IMG/VR virus record: IMGVR_UViG_3300042325_000039
Coordinates: 1-33,502 of that record
DNA: 33,502 nucleotides
Origin: a virus
Strand: one strand, 5' to 3'
Part shown: one piece after another, positions 23,195 to 30,504 of the stretch
Layout of the letters: every line of letters begins with the position of its first letter
How positions within the stretch are numbered: the stretch's first letter is position 1
The notes under the pieces: model-generated
Seen by the model: only the letters and a program-made list of their open reading frames with translations
Told to the model about the DNA's origin: nothing
Database searches by the model: none
Position numbers and translations under genes: made by a program

Positions 23195-26100
23195 ATGATA
23201 GGAAAAAAGATTAATCAATTAGCAACCGAGTTAGCACCTGTAAGTACCGATTTAACTATTATAGGCGACCCAGTTAGTGGAGTAAGTAAGAAGATTACAC
23301 TTGCGCAATTAGGGGCGATATTTAGCGGTGCAGTTAGCTTTTATGATGACTTAGCTTCGTTCCCTGCAACGGGCGATATTAACGTTATCTATTGCGCTAA
23401 AGACACAAAGAAACTTTACTTGTGGAGTGGCAGTGCTTATGTAGAAGTATTCCCGTCTCAAGCGTTATTAGATACCTATCAGCTTAGAAGCGAAAAGGGT
23501 AACGCTAATGGATATGCTTCACTTGATAGTAGCGGTAAAGTTCCTATCAGTCAGCTACCGAGTTCTATTATGGAATACAAGGGAACTTGGAGTGCATCTA
23601 CTAACACCCCTACTCTTGCGAATGGTACAGGCGATACCGGTGATGTATATATTTGCAATAGTCCCGGTAGTGTAAACTTTGGAGCGGGTGCGATTACTTT
23701 TGCGATTGGTGATTATGTTATTTATAGCGGTACTATCTGGCAGCGTTCAAGCGGTGCGGTAGGTACTGTAACAAGTGTAGCTGCTTCTATTACGGGTGAT
23801 GCGATTGGCATAACTGGAAGTCCGGTAACAACAAGCGGAACTTTAGCTTTTGCTTTTGGCGGTAATAGTACTCAGTACATTAACGGAGCAGGTAACTTAA
23901 TTACGTTCCCTTCTATTATTAGCCAAGCTGCTAACTTAGTTACTGAGGTATATAATAAGACAGGTGCGACTTTAACAAAAGGAACAATTGTTTATATCAA
24001 TGGCGGTCAAGGAAACTTACCAACAATTACTAAGGCTATTGCAACGGGTGATAGTACAAGCGCACAAACATTTGGTATTGTTCAAGCGGACATTACTAAC
24101 AACAATAATGGATATGTAGTTATTGCAGGTCGTTTAAGCGATTTAGATACACAAGCTTACACTGAGGGGACTCAACTTTATTTGAGTTCTACAACGGCAG
24201 GTACTTGGACTTCTACAAAACAATACGCACCTGCTCACTTAGTTTATGTTGGTATCGTAGTAAGAGCGCACCCGACACAAGGGGTTGTAGAGGTTAAGAT
24301 ACAAAACGGATATGAGTTAGACGAGCTTCATAACGTAGCAGCGCAAACACCTTCAAACAACGATGGGTTATTTTATGAGAGTTCAACAGACCTTTGGAAA
24401 AATAAAAGCATAGCTACTATTTTAGGCTACACACCACAAACGCAGTTAAACGGGACGGGCTTCGTAAAAGCATCGGGTACAACTATCACTTATGATAATA
24501 GCACTTATGTAACTACTGACACGTTCCAAAATATCAGTGCAAGTAAAACATTTGCAGTAGGCTTTAATATTGCGTCTGCAGGTGGAACAAACCAAATAAG
24601 TGTTTTTGCAAATACGAATAGTTTATTTAGCGGTTCTGGTGGCTCTAATGTTTTTGGTTTTAACTCAGCTAACAATATTTATTTTGGTAAAGGGTTAGAC
24701 AATGGCGGTGTACTTAGTTGGAACAATTCAGCCGTGAGATATTACACTTTGCCAGATGCAACGGGAACGATTGCTTTAGTAGGTGGCTCAGGTGTGGGAA
24801 CTGTAACAAGTGTAGGTTTATCTGCACCAACAGGTTTTAGCGTATCTGGTAGCCCCGTTACTTCAAGCGGTACTTTAGCACTAAGCTTCGCAAGTGGTTA
24901 TAGCTTACCAACTGACACAAAGCAAAGCAATTGGGATACTGCTTATAATTCAAGGATAGTAAGTGTTGTAGCTCCTTTGACTTTTTCGCTTAACACTTTA
25001 GGAATAACACAAGCAACGGGAAGTTCAAACGGATATTTAAGCAGCACCGATTGGACTACGTTTAACAACAAGCAAAGTGCTTTAACCAATCCAGTAACGG
25101 GAACAGGTACTACAAACTACCTACCTAAGTTTACAGGTGCAAGTACAATAGGGGATAGTTCTATTAGTGATGTTGCATCTAGTCCTTTATCAATAGTAAA
25201 AAATGCTTCTTCTAGTACTTCTAATTTAATTTTTATTAGTCCTACAACAGGAACTAATGCTTCTATTTTAAATTTAGATAATGCAGGAGCAGGTAGCTTT
25301 TATATAGGCAGACAAAATAGTGCAGGTGCTAGTGTTTTATTAAGTGGTCTTGGTGCTTATGCAAGTGTAGTAGGACATACAGGTTCTCAAACTTTACATT
25401 TAGTAACTAATGCTTTAAGCAGAGTACAAATAGACGCTTCAGGCAATTTAGGTTTAGGAGTAACACCAAGTGCGTGGAATAGTGATTATGTAGCATTGCA
25501 ATTTGGTGCAAAAGGATTACTATATGGTAGAAGTGGTGGAGAAGTTGCATTTGGTACAAACTGGTATCGTAGTAGTGGTGGTTCATTTTTATATGCAACA
25601 AATGGGTTTGCATCATATCAAGCACAAGCAGATGGTGTACATTATTGGTTTCAAGCCCCTTCAGGAACGGCAGGTAACGCTATATCCTTTACCCAAGCAA
25701 TGACGTTAGATGCAAGTGGTAGATTGGGGATTGGTGTAACAAGTCCGACTGCAATATTAGATATAAATGCAGGGGCTAATGCACCAATTATTAGATTAAC
25801 AAGTTCGGCAGTAGGTCAAATACCTTTTAGTATTCGTGCAAATATTCCGGGATTTTCTAATGCAGGATTTTCAATTTATGATGAAACCGCTGCGGCAAAT
25901 AGATTAGTTATTTCAAGCACAGGCTCAGTAGGTATAGGTACTACATCGCCAAGTTATATTATAGATGCATATTCAACTACTTTGGCAAGAATAAGAGTAA
26001 CCGGTACTACAAATTTTGCTATTAGTCAGTGGCAAAATGATGGTGGGTATTTTTATCAAGGTATAGAAAACTCTACTAATACAGGTTTTGGTGCAGGAGC

Positions 26101-26647
26101 GTATGCAAGAGTTATGTGGAGTAGTGGAGCGTATCCTATTGTATTCGCAACTAATGACACCGAACGTTTCCGCATAACAAGTGGGGGGCAGATAGCAATG
26201 AATCAAAGCACAACCTATGGTGCTGAAACATTAGAAATTACAGGTCTTATATCGGGGAGTGCTCAATATGGAATTTTAATGAGTGGTAATCCTGCTTCTT
26301 ATACAAACTATGCAATGAGATTTCATTATACAGGAGTTGCGGTAGTTGGTTCTATAACTTTTAATACAACTTCAACCGCCTACAATACATCTTCAGATTA
26401 CCGATTAAAACAAGACCTTAAAGATTTCAGCGGACTTGATTTAGTTAGTAAGTTAAAAGCATACGACTACGAATGGAAGGCAGATAAAACCCGTTCTTAT
26501 GGTGTTATTGCTCACGAGTTACAATCAGTAATTAACTACGCAGTAACCGGAGTAAAAGACGGAAAAGAAATGCAGGGAGTAGATTATAGCAAAATAGTAC
26601 CTGTACTTATTAAAGCAATTCAAGAATTAAACGATAAAATAAAATAA
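23195..26647 (+). CDS. Tail fibre with C-terminal S74 intramolecular chaperone
   Basis: A 1150-residue protein. The N-terminal 60 residues (IGKKINQLATELAPVSTDLT) look like a tail-attachment part. Long Gly/Ser/Thr-rich beta-repeat regions follow, with two GTVTSV modules and three GLGVT/GIGVT/GIGTTSP-type repeats. The last 85 residues carry the S74 chaperone: SSDYRLKQDLKDFSGLDLVS (from 1066), AYDYEWKADKTRSYGVIAHE, then a coiled-coil end. In this family a Ser-Lys pair (Ser1067 and Lys1072 by position) cleaves off the chaperone after trimer folding. It is the best candidate for host-binding. The region around 25080-26400 is poorer in GC than its flanks by eye, as for a swapped receptor module. 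Confidence 0.85.
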   Translation: MIGKKINQLATELAPVSTDLTIIGDPVSGVSKKITLAQLGAIFSGAVSFYDDLASFPATGDINVIYCAKDTKKLYLWSGSAYVEVFPSQALLDTYQLRSEKGNANGYASLDSSGKVPISQLPSSIMEYKGTWSASTNTPTLANGTGDTGDVYICNSPGSVNFGAGAITFAIGDYVIYSGTIWQRSSGAVGTVTSVAASITGDAIGITGSPVTTSGTLAFAFGGNSTQYINGAGNLITFPSIISQAANLVTEVYNKTGATLTKGTIVYINGGQGNLPTITKAIATGDSTSAQTFGIVQADITNNNNGYVVIAGRLSDLDTQAYTEGTQLYLSSTTAGTWTSTKQYAPAHLVYVGIVVRAHPTQGVVEVKIQNGYELDELHNVAAQTPSNNDGLFYESSTDLWKNKSIATILGYTPQTQLNGTGFVKASGTTITYDNSTYVTTDTFQNISASKTFAVGFNIASAGGTNQISVFANTNSLFSGSGGSNVFGFNSANNIYFGKGLDNGGVLSWNNSAVRYYTLPDATGTIALVGGSGVGTVTSVGLSAPTGFSVSGSPVTSSGTLALSFASGYSLPTDTKQSNWDTAYNSRIVSVVAPLTFSLNTLGITQATGSSNGYLSSTDWTTFNNKQSALTNPVTGTGTTNYLPKFTGASTIGDSSISDVASSPLSIVKNASSSTSNLIFISPTTGTNASILNLDNAGAGSFYIGRQNSAGASVLLSGLGAYASVVGHTGSQTLHLVTNALSRVQIDASGNLGLGVTPSAWNSDYVALQFGAKGLLYGRSGGEVAFGTNWYRSSGGSFLYATNGFASYQAQADGVHYWFQAPSGTAGNAISFTQAMTLDASGRLGIGVTSPTAILDINAGANAPIIRLTSSAVGQIPFSIRANIPGFSNAGFSIYDETAAANRLVISSTGSVGIGTTSPSYIIDAYSTTLARIRVTGTTNFAISQWQNDGGYFYQGIENSTNTGFGAGAYARVMWSSGAYPIVFATNDTERFRITSGGQIAMNQSTTYGAETLEITGLISGSAQYGILMSGNPASYTNYAMRFHYTGVAVVGSITFNTTSTAYNTSSDYRLKQDLKDFSGLDLVSKLKAYDYEWKADKTRSYGVIAHELQSVINYAVTGVKDGKEMQGVDYSKIVPVLIKAIQELNDKIK
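23762..23850 (+). repeat. GTVTSV module, copy 1, in the fibre gene
   Basis: Encodes GTVTSVAASITGDAIGITGS followed by PVTTSGTLAF. It shares the 16-base stretch ACTGTAACAAGTGTAG (23765-23780) and the whole layout with copy 2 at 24797-24890. Such modules in fibre shafts arise by duplication. Confidence 0.7.
24797..24890 (+). repeat. GTVTSV module, copy 2, in the fibre gene
   Basis: Encodes GTVTSVGLSAPTGFSVSGSP followed by VTSSGTLALS. The two copies are about 1 kb apart, diverged between the conserved ends, and could be sites of recombination between fibre alleles. Confidence 0.7.
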
Positions 26648-26648
26648 T

Positions 26649-26978
26649 ATGACAACTTTTAAATGGGTAGTATCGCAAATGGACACCGCTCCAAGCGAAG
26701 ATGGTTTGACCGACGTGGTTAAGGTAGTGCATTGGCGTTATCAAGCAGAGCAAGTAGACGGAGACAAAACTTACAACGCTGAGGTTTACGGAGCGATGTC
26801 TTGCGCTACACCTTCGGACACGGACTTTACTGCTTATGACGATTTAACTTTCGACCAAGTATGCGAGTGGTTAGTAGCAGGAAACAACGTAGATGCTATG
26901 GAGTCAAACTTAGATACTCAAATCGAGAACCTTAAGAACCCACCCATTGTAAATTTACCTTTGCCGTGGAATAAATAA
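26649..26978 (+). CDS. DUF7936-like fibre-associated phage protein
   Basis: A 109-residue protein: WVVSQMDTAPSEDGLTDVVK, VHWRYQAEQVDG, TDFTAYDDLTFDQVCEWLVA and an end ending NLPLPWNK. This pattern is that of a small phage protein commonly found after tail fibres (DUF7936-like), with no known biochemistry. It could help fold or attach the fibre. It starts one base after the fibre stop. Confidence 0.65.
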   Translation: MTTFKWVVSQMDTAPSEDGLTDVVKVVHWRYQAEQVDGDKTYNAEVYGAMSCATPSDTDFTAYDDLTFDQVCEWLVAGNNVDAMESNLDTQIENLKNPPIVNLPLPWNK

Positions 26979-26994
26979 AATCTATATATCTTTA
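26960..26994 (+). promoter_or_regulatory. Weak candidate promoter for the lysis cassette
   Basis: TTTG at 26960-26963, a 23-base gap and TATCTTTA at 26987-26994, upstream of a poly-A leader and the ATG at 27010. It differs from TAnnTTTG in the last base and the spacer is long. Its location in the 31-base gap before the lysis genes is the main argument. Confidence 0.4.
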
Positions 26995-27009
26995 CAAAAA
27001 AAAAACAAT

Positions 27010-27396
27010 ATGAAGTACAAACAACTATTACAATTAGCAACAACATTAAAGTATGTTATTGGAAGTCAGGAAACAAAAGTTCAAAAAAAGCTATTCAAAG
27101 TTCAAGAAAAAATAGCTAAGTATCTTGATGAGTACAATAAGCAAGTTGAGGAATTAAGATTAGATAACGCTTCGGTAGACGAAAAAGGTATTTTATTACT
27201 TAATGAAAAAAGTGATTACAAGTTCTCAAAAGAAGGTATTAAGAAGCTTACAAAAGATATTGAAGCCTTAAATGATAAAGAATTTGATTTTCAAATAATT
27301 AACGTAGTCAATCCACAAGGCTTGGAAAATTTTACATTCTTACAAGATTGGGTAACTGGCGTAGAATTTAACAAACAAGAAGAAGAAGAACTATAA
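27010..27396 (+). CDS. Hypothetical phage protein before lysis genes
   Basis: A 128-residue charged, helical protein: YKQLLQLATTLKYVIGSQET, then KVQKKLFKVQEKIAKYLDEY, and a C-terminal acidic end (NKQEEEEL). An amphipathic coiled coil covers about residues 22-50. It has no signal or membrane segment and no enzyme motif; there is some likeness to small DUF1617-type phage proteins, without confidence. It starts after an A-rich leader and is followed by a TAATG-coupled holin-like gene. Confidence 0.55.
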   Translation: MKYKQLLQLATTLKYVIGSQETKVQKKLFKVQEKIAKYLDEYNKQVEELRLDNASVDEKGILLLNEKSDYKFSKEGIKKLTKDIEALNDKEFDFQIINVVNPQGLENFTFLQDWVTGVEFNKQEEEEL

Positions 27397-27566
27397 TGGC
27401 AAATAACCACCAAGCAGACCAATCAACAATCGTATCTTTAGTTAGTGCTACAATTAGCATTACAAATATTCAACCGCTATTCACATTGATTGCAAGTTTG
27501 GTGGCTATCGTTTCAGGTCTTATGGCTATTCGATACTATTACAAAATGACCAAAAAGCTTAAATGA
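27396..27566 (+). CDS. 56-residue holin-like membrane protein
   Basis: ATG at 27396 overlapping the upstream stop by one base; stop TGA 27564-27566 overlaps the spanin start by ATGA. It has a polar start (MANNHQADQS), hydrophobic stretches at about 11-22 and 27-46 (LFTLIASLVAIVSGLMAI) and a basic end (YYYKMTKKLK), as small holins do. Its place directly before a spanin and an endolysin makes a holin role likely. It is too short to be found by many ORF cut-offs. Confidence 0.65.
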   Translation: MANNHQADQSTIVSLVSATISITNIQPLFTLIASLVAIVSGLMAIRYYYKMTKKLK

Positions 27567-28000
27567 GATTAATACTTTTAGCCTTATTACTTACTTCTTG
27601 CGCTTCAGTTAAGAAGTTTGAAAAGCGTTATGATAGCACGGGGACAACTAAGATTGACTCCGTGCATCTTACTTTTTATGATAGCGTTACTAAGATTATA
27701 GAGAAGGAGCAAGTATTTACAAAAGAGGTTACTATCTATGACACAATACGGATAGCAAAGGATAGTATTATAGTAGTTCCCAAAATCGTAACTAAGTGGA
27801 TATACGAGACACGCGAGAAGGAGAACAATAATAGCCTTATTAAAAAAGACACAATAGCGTTAAATCGCACAGAAACGGCTCAAATTTCGATGGTAGATAA
27901 AAATAAGGTAACCACACAGAATAACTTTTGGAAGGCTCTAATCGGTCTTATAATAGCGATTATATTAATTTTAGCATATTGGAATAAGTTATGGAAGTAA
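27563..28000 (+). CDS. Unimolecular spanin (u-spanin)
   Basis: A 145-residue protein with an N-terminal lipoprotein signal (MRLILLALLLTSC; lipobox Leu10-Thr-Ser-Cys13) and a single C-terminal membrane segment at about 124-141 (ALIGLIIAIILILAYW). Between them is a periplasmic charged region with beta/helical stretches. Outer-membrane lipid at one end and inner-membrane helix at the other is the design of T1 gp11-type u-spanins, which fuse the membranes of Gram-negative hosts in the last lysis step. Holin-like and endolysin genes flank it with ATGA and 10-base overlaps. It proves the host has an outer membrane. Confidence 0.82.
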   Translation: MRLILLALLLTSCASVKKFEKRYDSTGTTKIDSVHLTFYDSVTKIIEKEQVFTKEVTIYDTIRIAKDSIIVVPKIVTKWIYETREKENNNSLIKKDTIALNRTETAQISMVDKNKVTTQNNFWKALIGLIIAIILILAYWNKLWK

Positions 28001-28437
28001 ACAAAGCAGGTAGGGACTTAATAAAGCACTTCGAAGGGTGCAAGTTAAAAGCGTACAAATGCCCGGCAGGTGTATGGACTATCGGCTATGGCAATACTTT
28101 TTACGAAGACGGAAGCAAAGTAAAGGAAGGCGATGTGATTACTCAGCAAAGAGCGAATGATTTATTTGACACAATCATTGACGATTTTGCGAGAATGACA
28201 GATGCTCTTGTAAAATCAAATGTAAGCGAAAACAATTTTTCTGCATTAGTTTCGTTTACTTTCAATGTAGGGACTGGTAACTTAAAGAAAAGCACTTTAC
28301 TAAAAAAGGTAAATGCTGACCCTAAAGACCCTTCTATTCCTGCTGAGTTTAAAAAATGGACGAGAGCAAATGGTGTTGTGCTTAAAGGGTTAGTGAGGCG
28401 GAGAGAGGCTGAAGCTAAACTATATGAGCAACTTTAG
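27991..28437 (+). CDS. Endolysin, GH24 lysozyme
   Basis: A 148-residue T4/P22-type lysozyme, cleaving the MurNAc-GlcNAc bond of peptidoglycan. LIKHFEGCKLKAYKCPAGVW (10-29) followed by TIGYGNTF shows the catalytic E-x8-C-x5-T triad as Glu15, Cys24 and Thr30, with Cys in the usual Asp position as in P1-type enzymes. VGTGNLKKSTLLKKVN and the C-terminal GLVRRREAEAKLY are the family's usual C-terminal part. There is no signal peptide, so the holin must release it. It overlaps the spanin gene by 10 bases. Confidence 0.9.
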   Translation: MEVNKAGRDLIKHFEGCKLKAYKCPAGVWTIGYGNTFYEDGSKVKEGDVITQQRANDLFDTIIDDFARMTDALVKSNVSENNFSALVSFTFNVGTGNLKKSTLLKKVNADPKDPSIPAEFKKWTRANGVVLKGLVRRREAEAKLYEQL

Positions 28438-28648
28438 AACTATATTAGTTAATTTATTATCGGACGAAAGCAACAGTATTAGCCATAAAAGAGTAGTGGC
28501 TATGCTTGGCAGCATTTGTCTTTTTATATCCCTGTTCTTAAACATAATCTTAAAAATTAACCCAAGCGATAAGTTAGTAGATGCCGTCTTGTATCTTACG
28601 CTATTTGCTATGGGTTACACCACAATAGATAAATTCAGCAAAAAATAA
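28424..28648 (+). CDS. Second holin-like two-pass membrane protein
   Basis: A 74-residue protein with hydrophobic segments at about 24-44 (VVAMLGSICLFISLFLNIIL) and 51-66 (LVDAVLYLTLFAMGYT), a charged N-terminus and basic end. It overlaps the endolysin gene by 14 bases. Such proteins downstream of endolysins serve as holin or antiholin, so one of this protein and the 27396 protein may antagonise the other. No signal peptide is needed for either. Confidence 0.6.
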   Translation: MSNFRTILVNLLSDESNSISHKRVVAMLGSICLFISLFLNIILKINPSDKLVDAVLYLTLFAMGYTTIDKFSKK

Positions 28649-28692
28649 TTGTTGAATAAAAAAAGTTTGGTATCTTTGAGAAAATCAAAGAT
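28649..28692 (+). promoter_or_regulatory. Promoter and dyad before the HNH homing endonuclease
   Basis: TTG at 28649-28651 (also at 28652), a 19-base spacer (from 28652) and TATCTTTG at 28671-28678 make a near-consensus promoter. ATCTTTGA (28672-28679) is the exact inverse of TCAAAGAT (28685-28692), an 8-bp dyad with a 5-base loop overlapping the -7 element and the start-codon region. It may be an operator, or a hairpin in the transcript's first bases. The ATG at 28694 is 16 bases after the element. Confidence 0.6.
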
Positions 28693-28693
28693 T

Positions 28694-29173
28694 ATGATAA
28701 AAACGTTTAAGATGCCTAAGTATTATGAAGTAAGCATAAACTTAGAAACAGGAGAAGTAAAAGTGTTTAGTAACTCCAAACACGCTAAAGGTAGAGAGTT
28801 GTCAATAAATAAAAGCGAAAGCGGATATTTAAGAGTGAAAATGAATAATAAAAGTTATCAAATTCATTCGTTAGTAGCTAAGTTTATTTTAGGAGAAAGA
28901 CCAAAAGATTATGTAGTTAATCACAAAGACGGAGTAAAAACAAATAATAGACCGAGCAATTTAGAGTATGTTACAGTAGCAGAAAATATAAGACATTCAA
29001 TAGAAACAGGATTGCATATTTGTAACACACCAGAATTGATGGGCGGATATAAAGACGGGAGATGTAAAGACAAGGTAAAGTATAAACACGATTGGTATAT
29101 ACAAAATAAACAACGCATCTTGGAAAAGGTGAAAAAAAGATACTATGACAAAAAACAACTTGCTCAAATCTAA
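28694..29173 (+). CDS. Free-standing HNH homing endonuclease
   Basis: A 159-residue protein (start at ATG 28694; a TTG at 28649 and an ATG at 28712 are possible alternatives). An N-terminal NUMOD4/AP2-like beta part (YEVSINLETGEVKVFSN) leads to the HNH_3 core: QIHSLVAKFILGERPKDY (56-73), VVNHKDGVKTNNRPSNLEYV (74-93) and ENIRHSIETG. Candidate catalytic residues are His77, Asn85 and the asparagines nearby; His58 is a likely metal ligand. The C-terminal basic tail (DWYIQNKQRILEKVKKRYY) looks DNA-binding. It carries its own promoter and overlaps the exonuclease gene by 29 bases: a mobile insertion between lysis and nuclease genes. Confidence 0.8.
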   Translation: MIKTFKMPKYYEVSINLETGEVKVFSNSKHAKGRELSINKSESGYLRVKMNNKSYQIHSLVAKFILGERPKDYVVNHKDGVKTNNRPSNLEYVTVAENIRHSIETGLHICNTPELMGGYKDGRCKDKVKYKHDWYIQNKQRILEKVKKRYYDKKQLAQI

Positions 29174-29894
29174 ACGTAAACGCCTCTATTTCGACGTGGA
29201 AGTCAGCCCAAATCTCGGTTTCTTTTGGACTGCCGGTTTTAAATTAAACATCTCTACCGAAAGTATTATCAAAGAACGTGCTATCATTTGTATTTGTTAC
29301 AAGTGGGAAGACGAAAAAGAAGTTTATCACTTACAATGGGACGCAAAGCAAAACGACAAAAAGATGCTTCAAAGTTTTATTGAAGTAGCAAACACGGCAT
29401 CGGAGTTAGTAGGACACAATGGCGATAAGTTCGACCTTGCTTGGATAAGAACCAGGTGTTTATTTCACAAGATAGAGATGTTCCCTTCTTACGTTACTAT
29501 CGACACGCTAAAGGTAGCAAGGCAAAAGTTTAGATTTAATAGCAACAAGCTTAACTACATAGCTGACTACTTAGGCATCGGCACTAAGATTAAAACCGAG
29601 TATAGTTTATGGAAAGACATTGTCTTACATAAGGACAAAGTAGCTATGGCTAAGATGATTAAGTATTGCCAAAAAGATGTTGTGTTATTAGAGCAGGTAT
29701 TTAACGCACTTAAAAATCACATAGAACCTAAAACACATTACGGGGTTATATTCGGTCAAGACCGAGGCTCTTGCCCTGAATGTGGAAGCGATGACTTAGT
29801 TATACAAATGAGGCGCACAACTGCAACAGGAGTAAAGAAAATATTATACAAGTGCAAAACTTGTTTTAAGATACATAGCAAAACCGACAAATAA
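29145..29894 (+). CDS. DEDD 3'-5' exonuclease with C-terminal zinc ribbon
   Basis: A 249-residue protein. RLYFDVEVSPN gives Asp17 and Glu19, HNGDKFDLAW gives Asp97 (with Asp94 near), and YCQKDVVLLEQ gives Asp178, the acidic residues of a DnaQ/RNase H-like exonuclease of the DNA polymerase B/YprB type. The C-terminal part has a zinc ribbon: CPEC (Cys210, Cys213) and CKTC (Cys237, Cys240). No polymerase domain is present, and the window encodes none, so it probably trims DNA ends in repair or recombination. The start overlaps the homing gene by 29 bases. Confidence 0.8.
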   Translation: MTKNNLLKSKRKRLYFDVEVSPNLGFFWTAGFKLNISTESIIKERAIICICYKWEDEKEVYHLQWDAKQNDKKMLQSFIEVANTASELVGHNGDKFDLAWIRTRCLFHKIEMFPSYVTIDTLKVARQKFRFNSNKLNYIADYLGIGTKIKTEYSLWKDIVLHKDKVAMAKMIKYCQKDVVLLEQVFNALKNHIEPKTHYGVIFGQDRGSCPECGSDDLVIQMRRTTATGVKKILYKCKTCFKIHSKTDK

Positions 29895-30098
29895 ATGGAC
29901 AGTAAAATACTTAGCTTAGTAATTGAAGATATGCGTAGGCGTGAACTTGTAGGCAAATCTAAATACGGAACTACAATGGATAGGAATGATTTAAGCACAG
30001 GGCAATGGATAACGCATTTAAAAGAGGAACTGCAAGATGCAATACTTTATTTAACTAAACTTGAACAGATACACAATGCGCCTCAAAAAGATATTTAG
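29895..30098 (+). CDS. MazG-like/DUF550-type mini-protein
   Basis: A 67-residue protein starting directly after the exonuclease stop. KYGTTMDRNDLSTGQWITHL followed by KEELQDAILYLTKL is the signature of the DUF550/MazG-like nucleotide pyrophosphohydrolase group, in which the E-E..D acidic helix binds metal. It is one helix pair shorter than full-length enzymes and may act as a dimer; phages use MazG-like proteins to clean or deplete nucleotide alarmones. Function is inferred from motif only. Confidence 0.6.
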   Translation: MDSKILSLVIEDMRRRELVGKSKYGTTMDRNDLSTGQWITHLKEELQDAILYLTKLEQIHNAPQKDI

Positions 30099-30504
30099 CT
30101 TCGGCAATATTTTAGACCGAGAAACCTACGAGCAATTAAGGGAATTAGATTACACCAACCCAAACTTTAAGGGTTGCGCTGACGAGTTCCAGTTCAATCG
30201 GGAATGGTGGGTTATGCTTGACGAAGGCGAGATAGTTGCTTATTGTGGTTCTATTTACTCTAAAGGCATCTGCATATTTAATCGAGCGTGGGTTAAGAAA
30301 TCACATAGAGGGCAAGGCATACAAAGACGAATGATTAAGACCAGGCTAAAGGCAGCATCTACTTTTTGCCATATAGCTATTACATACACAACCTTAGACA
30401 ACTTCCCTTCAGCTAATAACCTTATCTCGTGTGGGTTTAGGCTTTACTTACCCGAATATTCTTACGGGGGACACGATAAACTTTACTTTCAAAAGCTTTT
30501 ATAG
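30076..30504 (+). CDS. GNAT-like acetyltransferase
   Basis: A 142-residue protein from the ATG at 30076, 23 bases inside the upstream gene (a TTG at 30061 is an alternative start). It shows GNAT motif A as VKKSHRGQGIQRRMIKTRLK (73-92): RGQG-I-Q binds acetyl-CoA pyrophosphate. EIVAYCGSIY (52-61) is the preceding strand and SANNLISCGFRLY the C-terminal motif B. It could acetylate a host or phage protein or a small molecule; the substrate cannot be told. It is the last gene of the late strand segment. Confidence 0.7.
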   Translation: MRLKKIFSFGNILDRETYEQLRELDYTNPNFKGCADEFQFNREWWVMLDEGEIVAYCGSIYSKGICIFNRAWVKKSHRGQGIQRRMIKTRLKAASTFCHIAITYTTLDNFPSANNLISCGFRLYLPEYSYGGHDKLYFQKLL

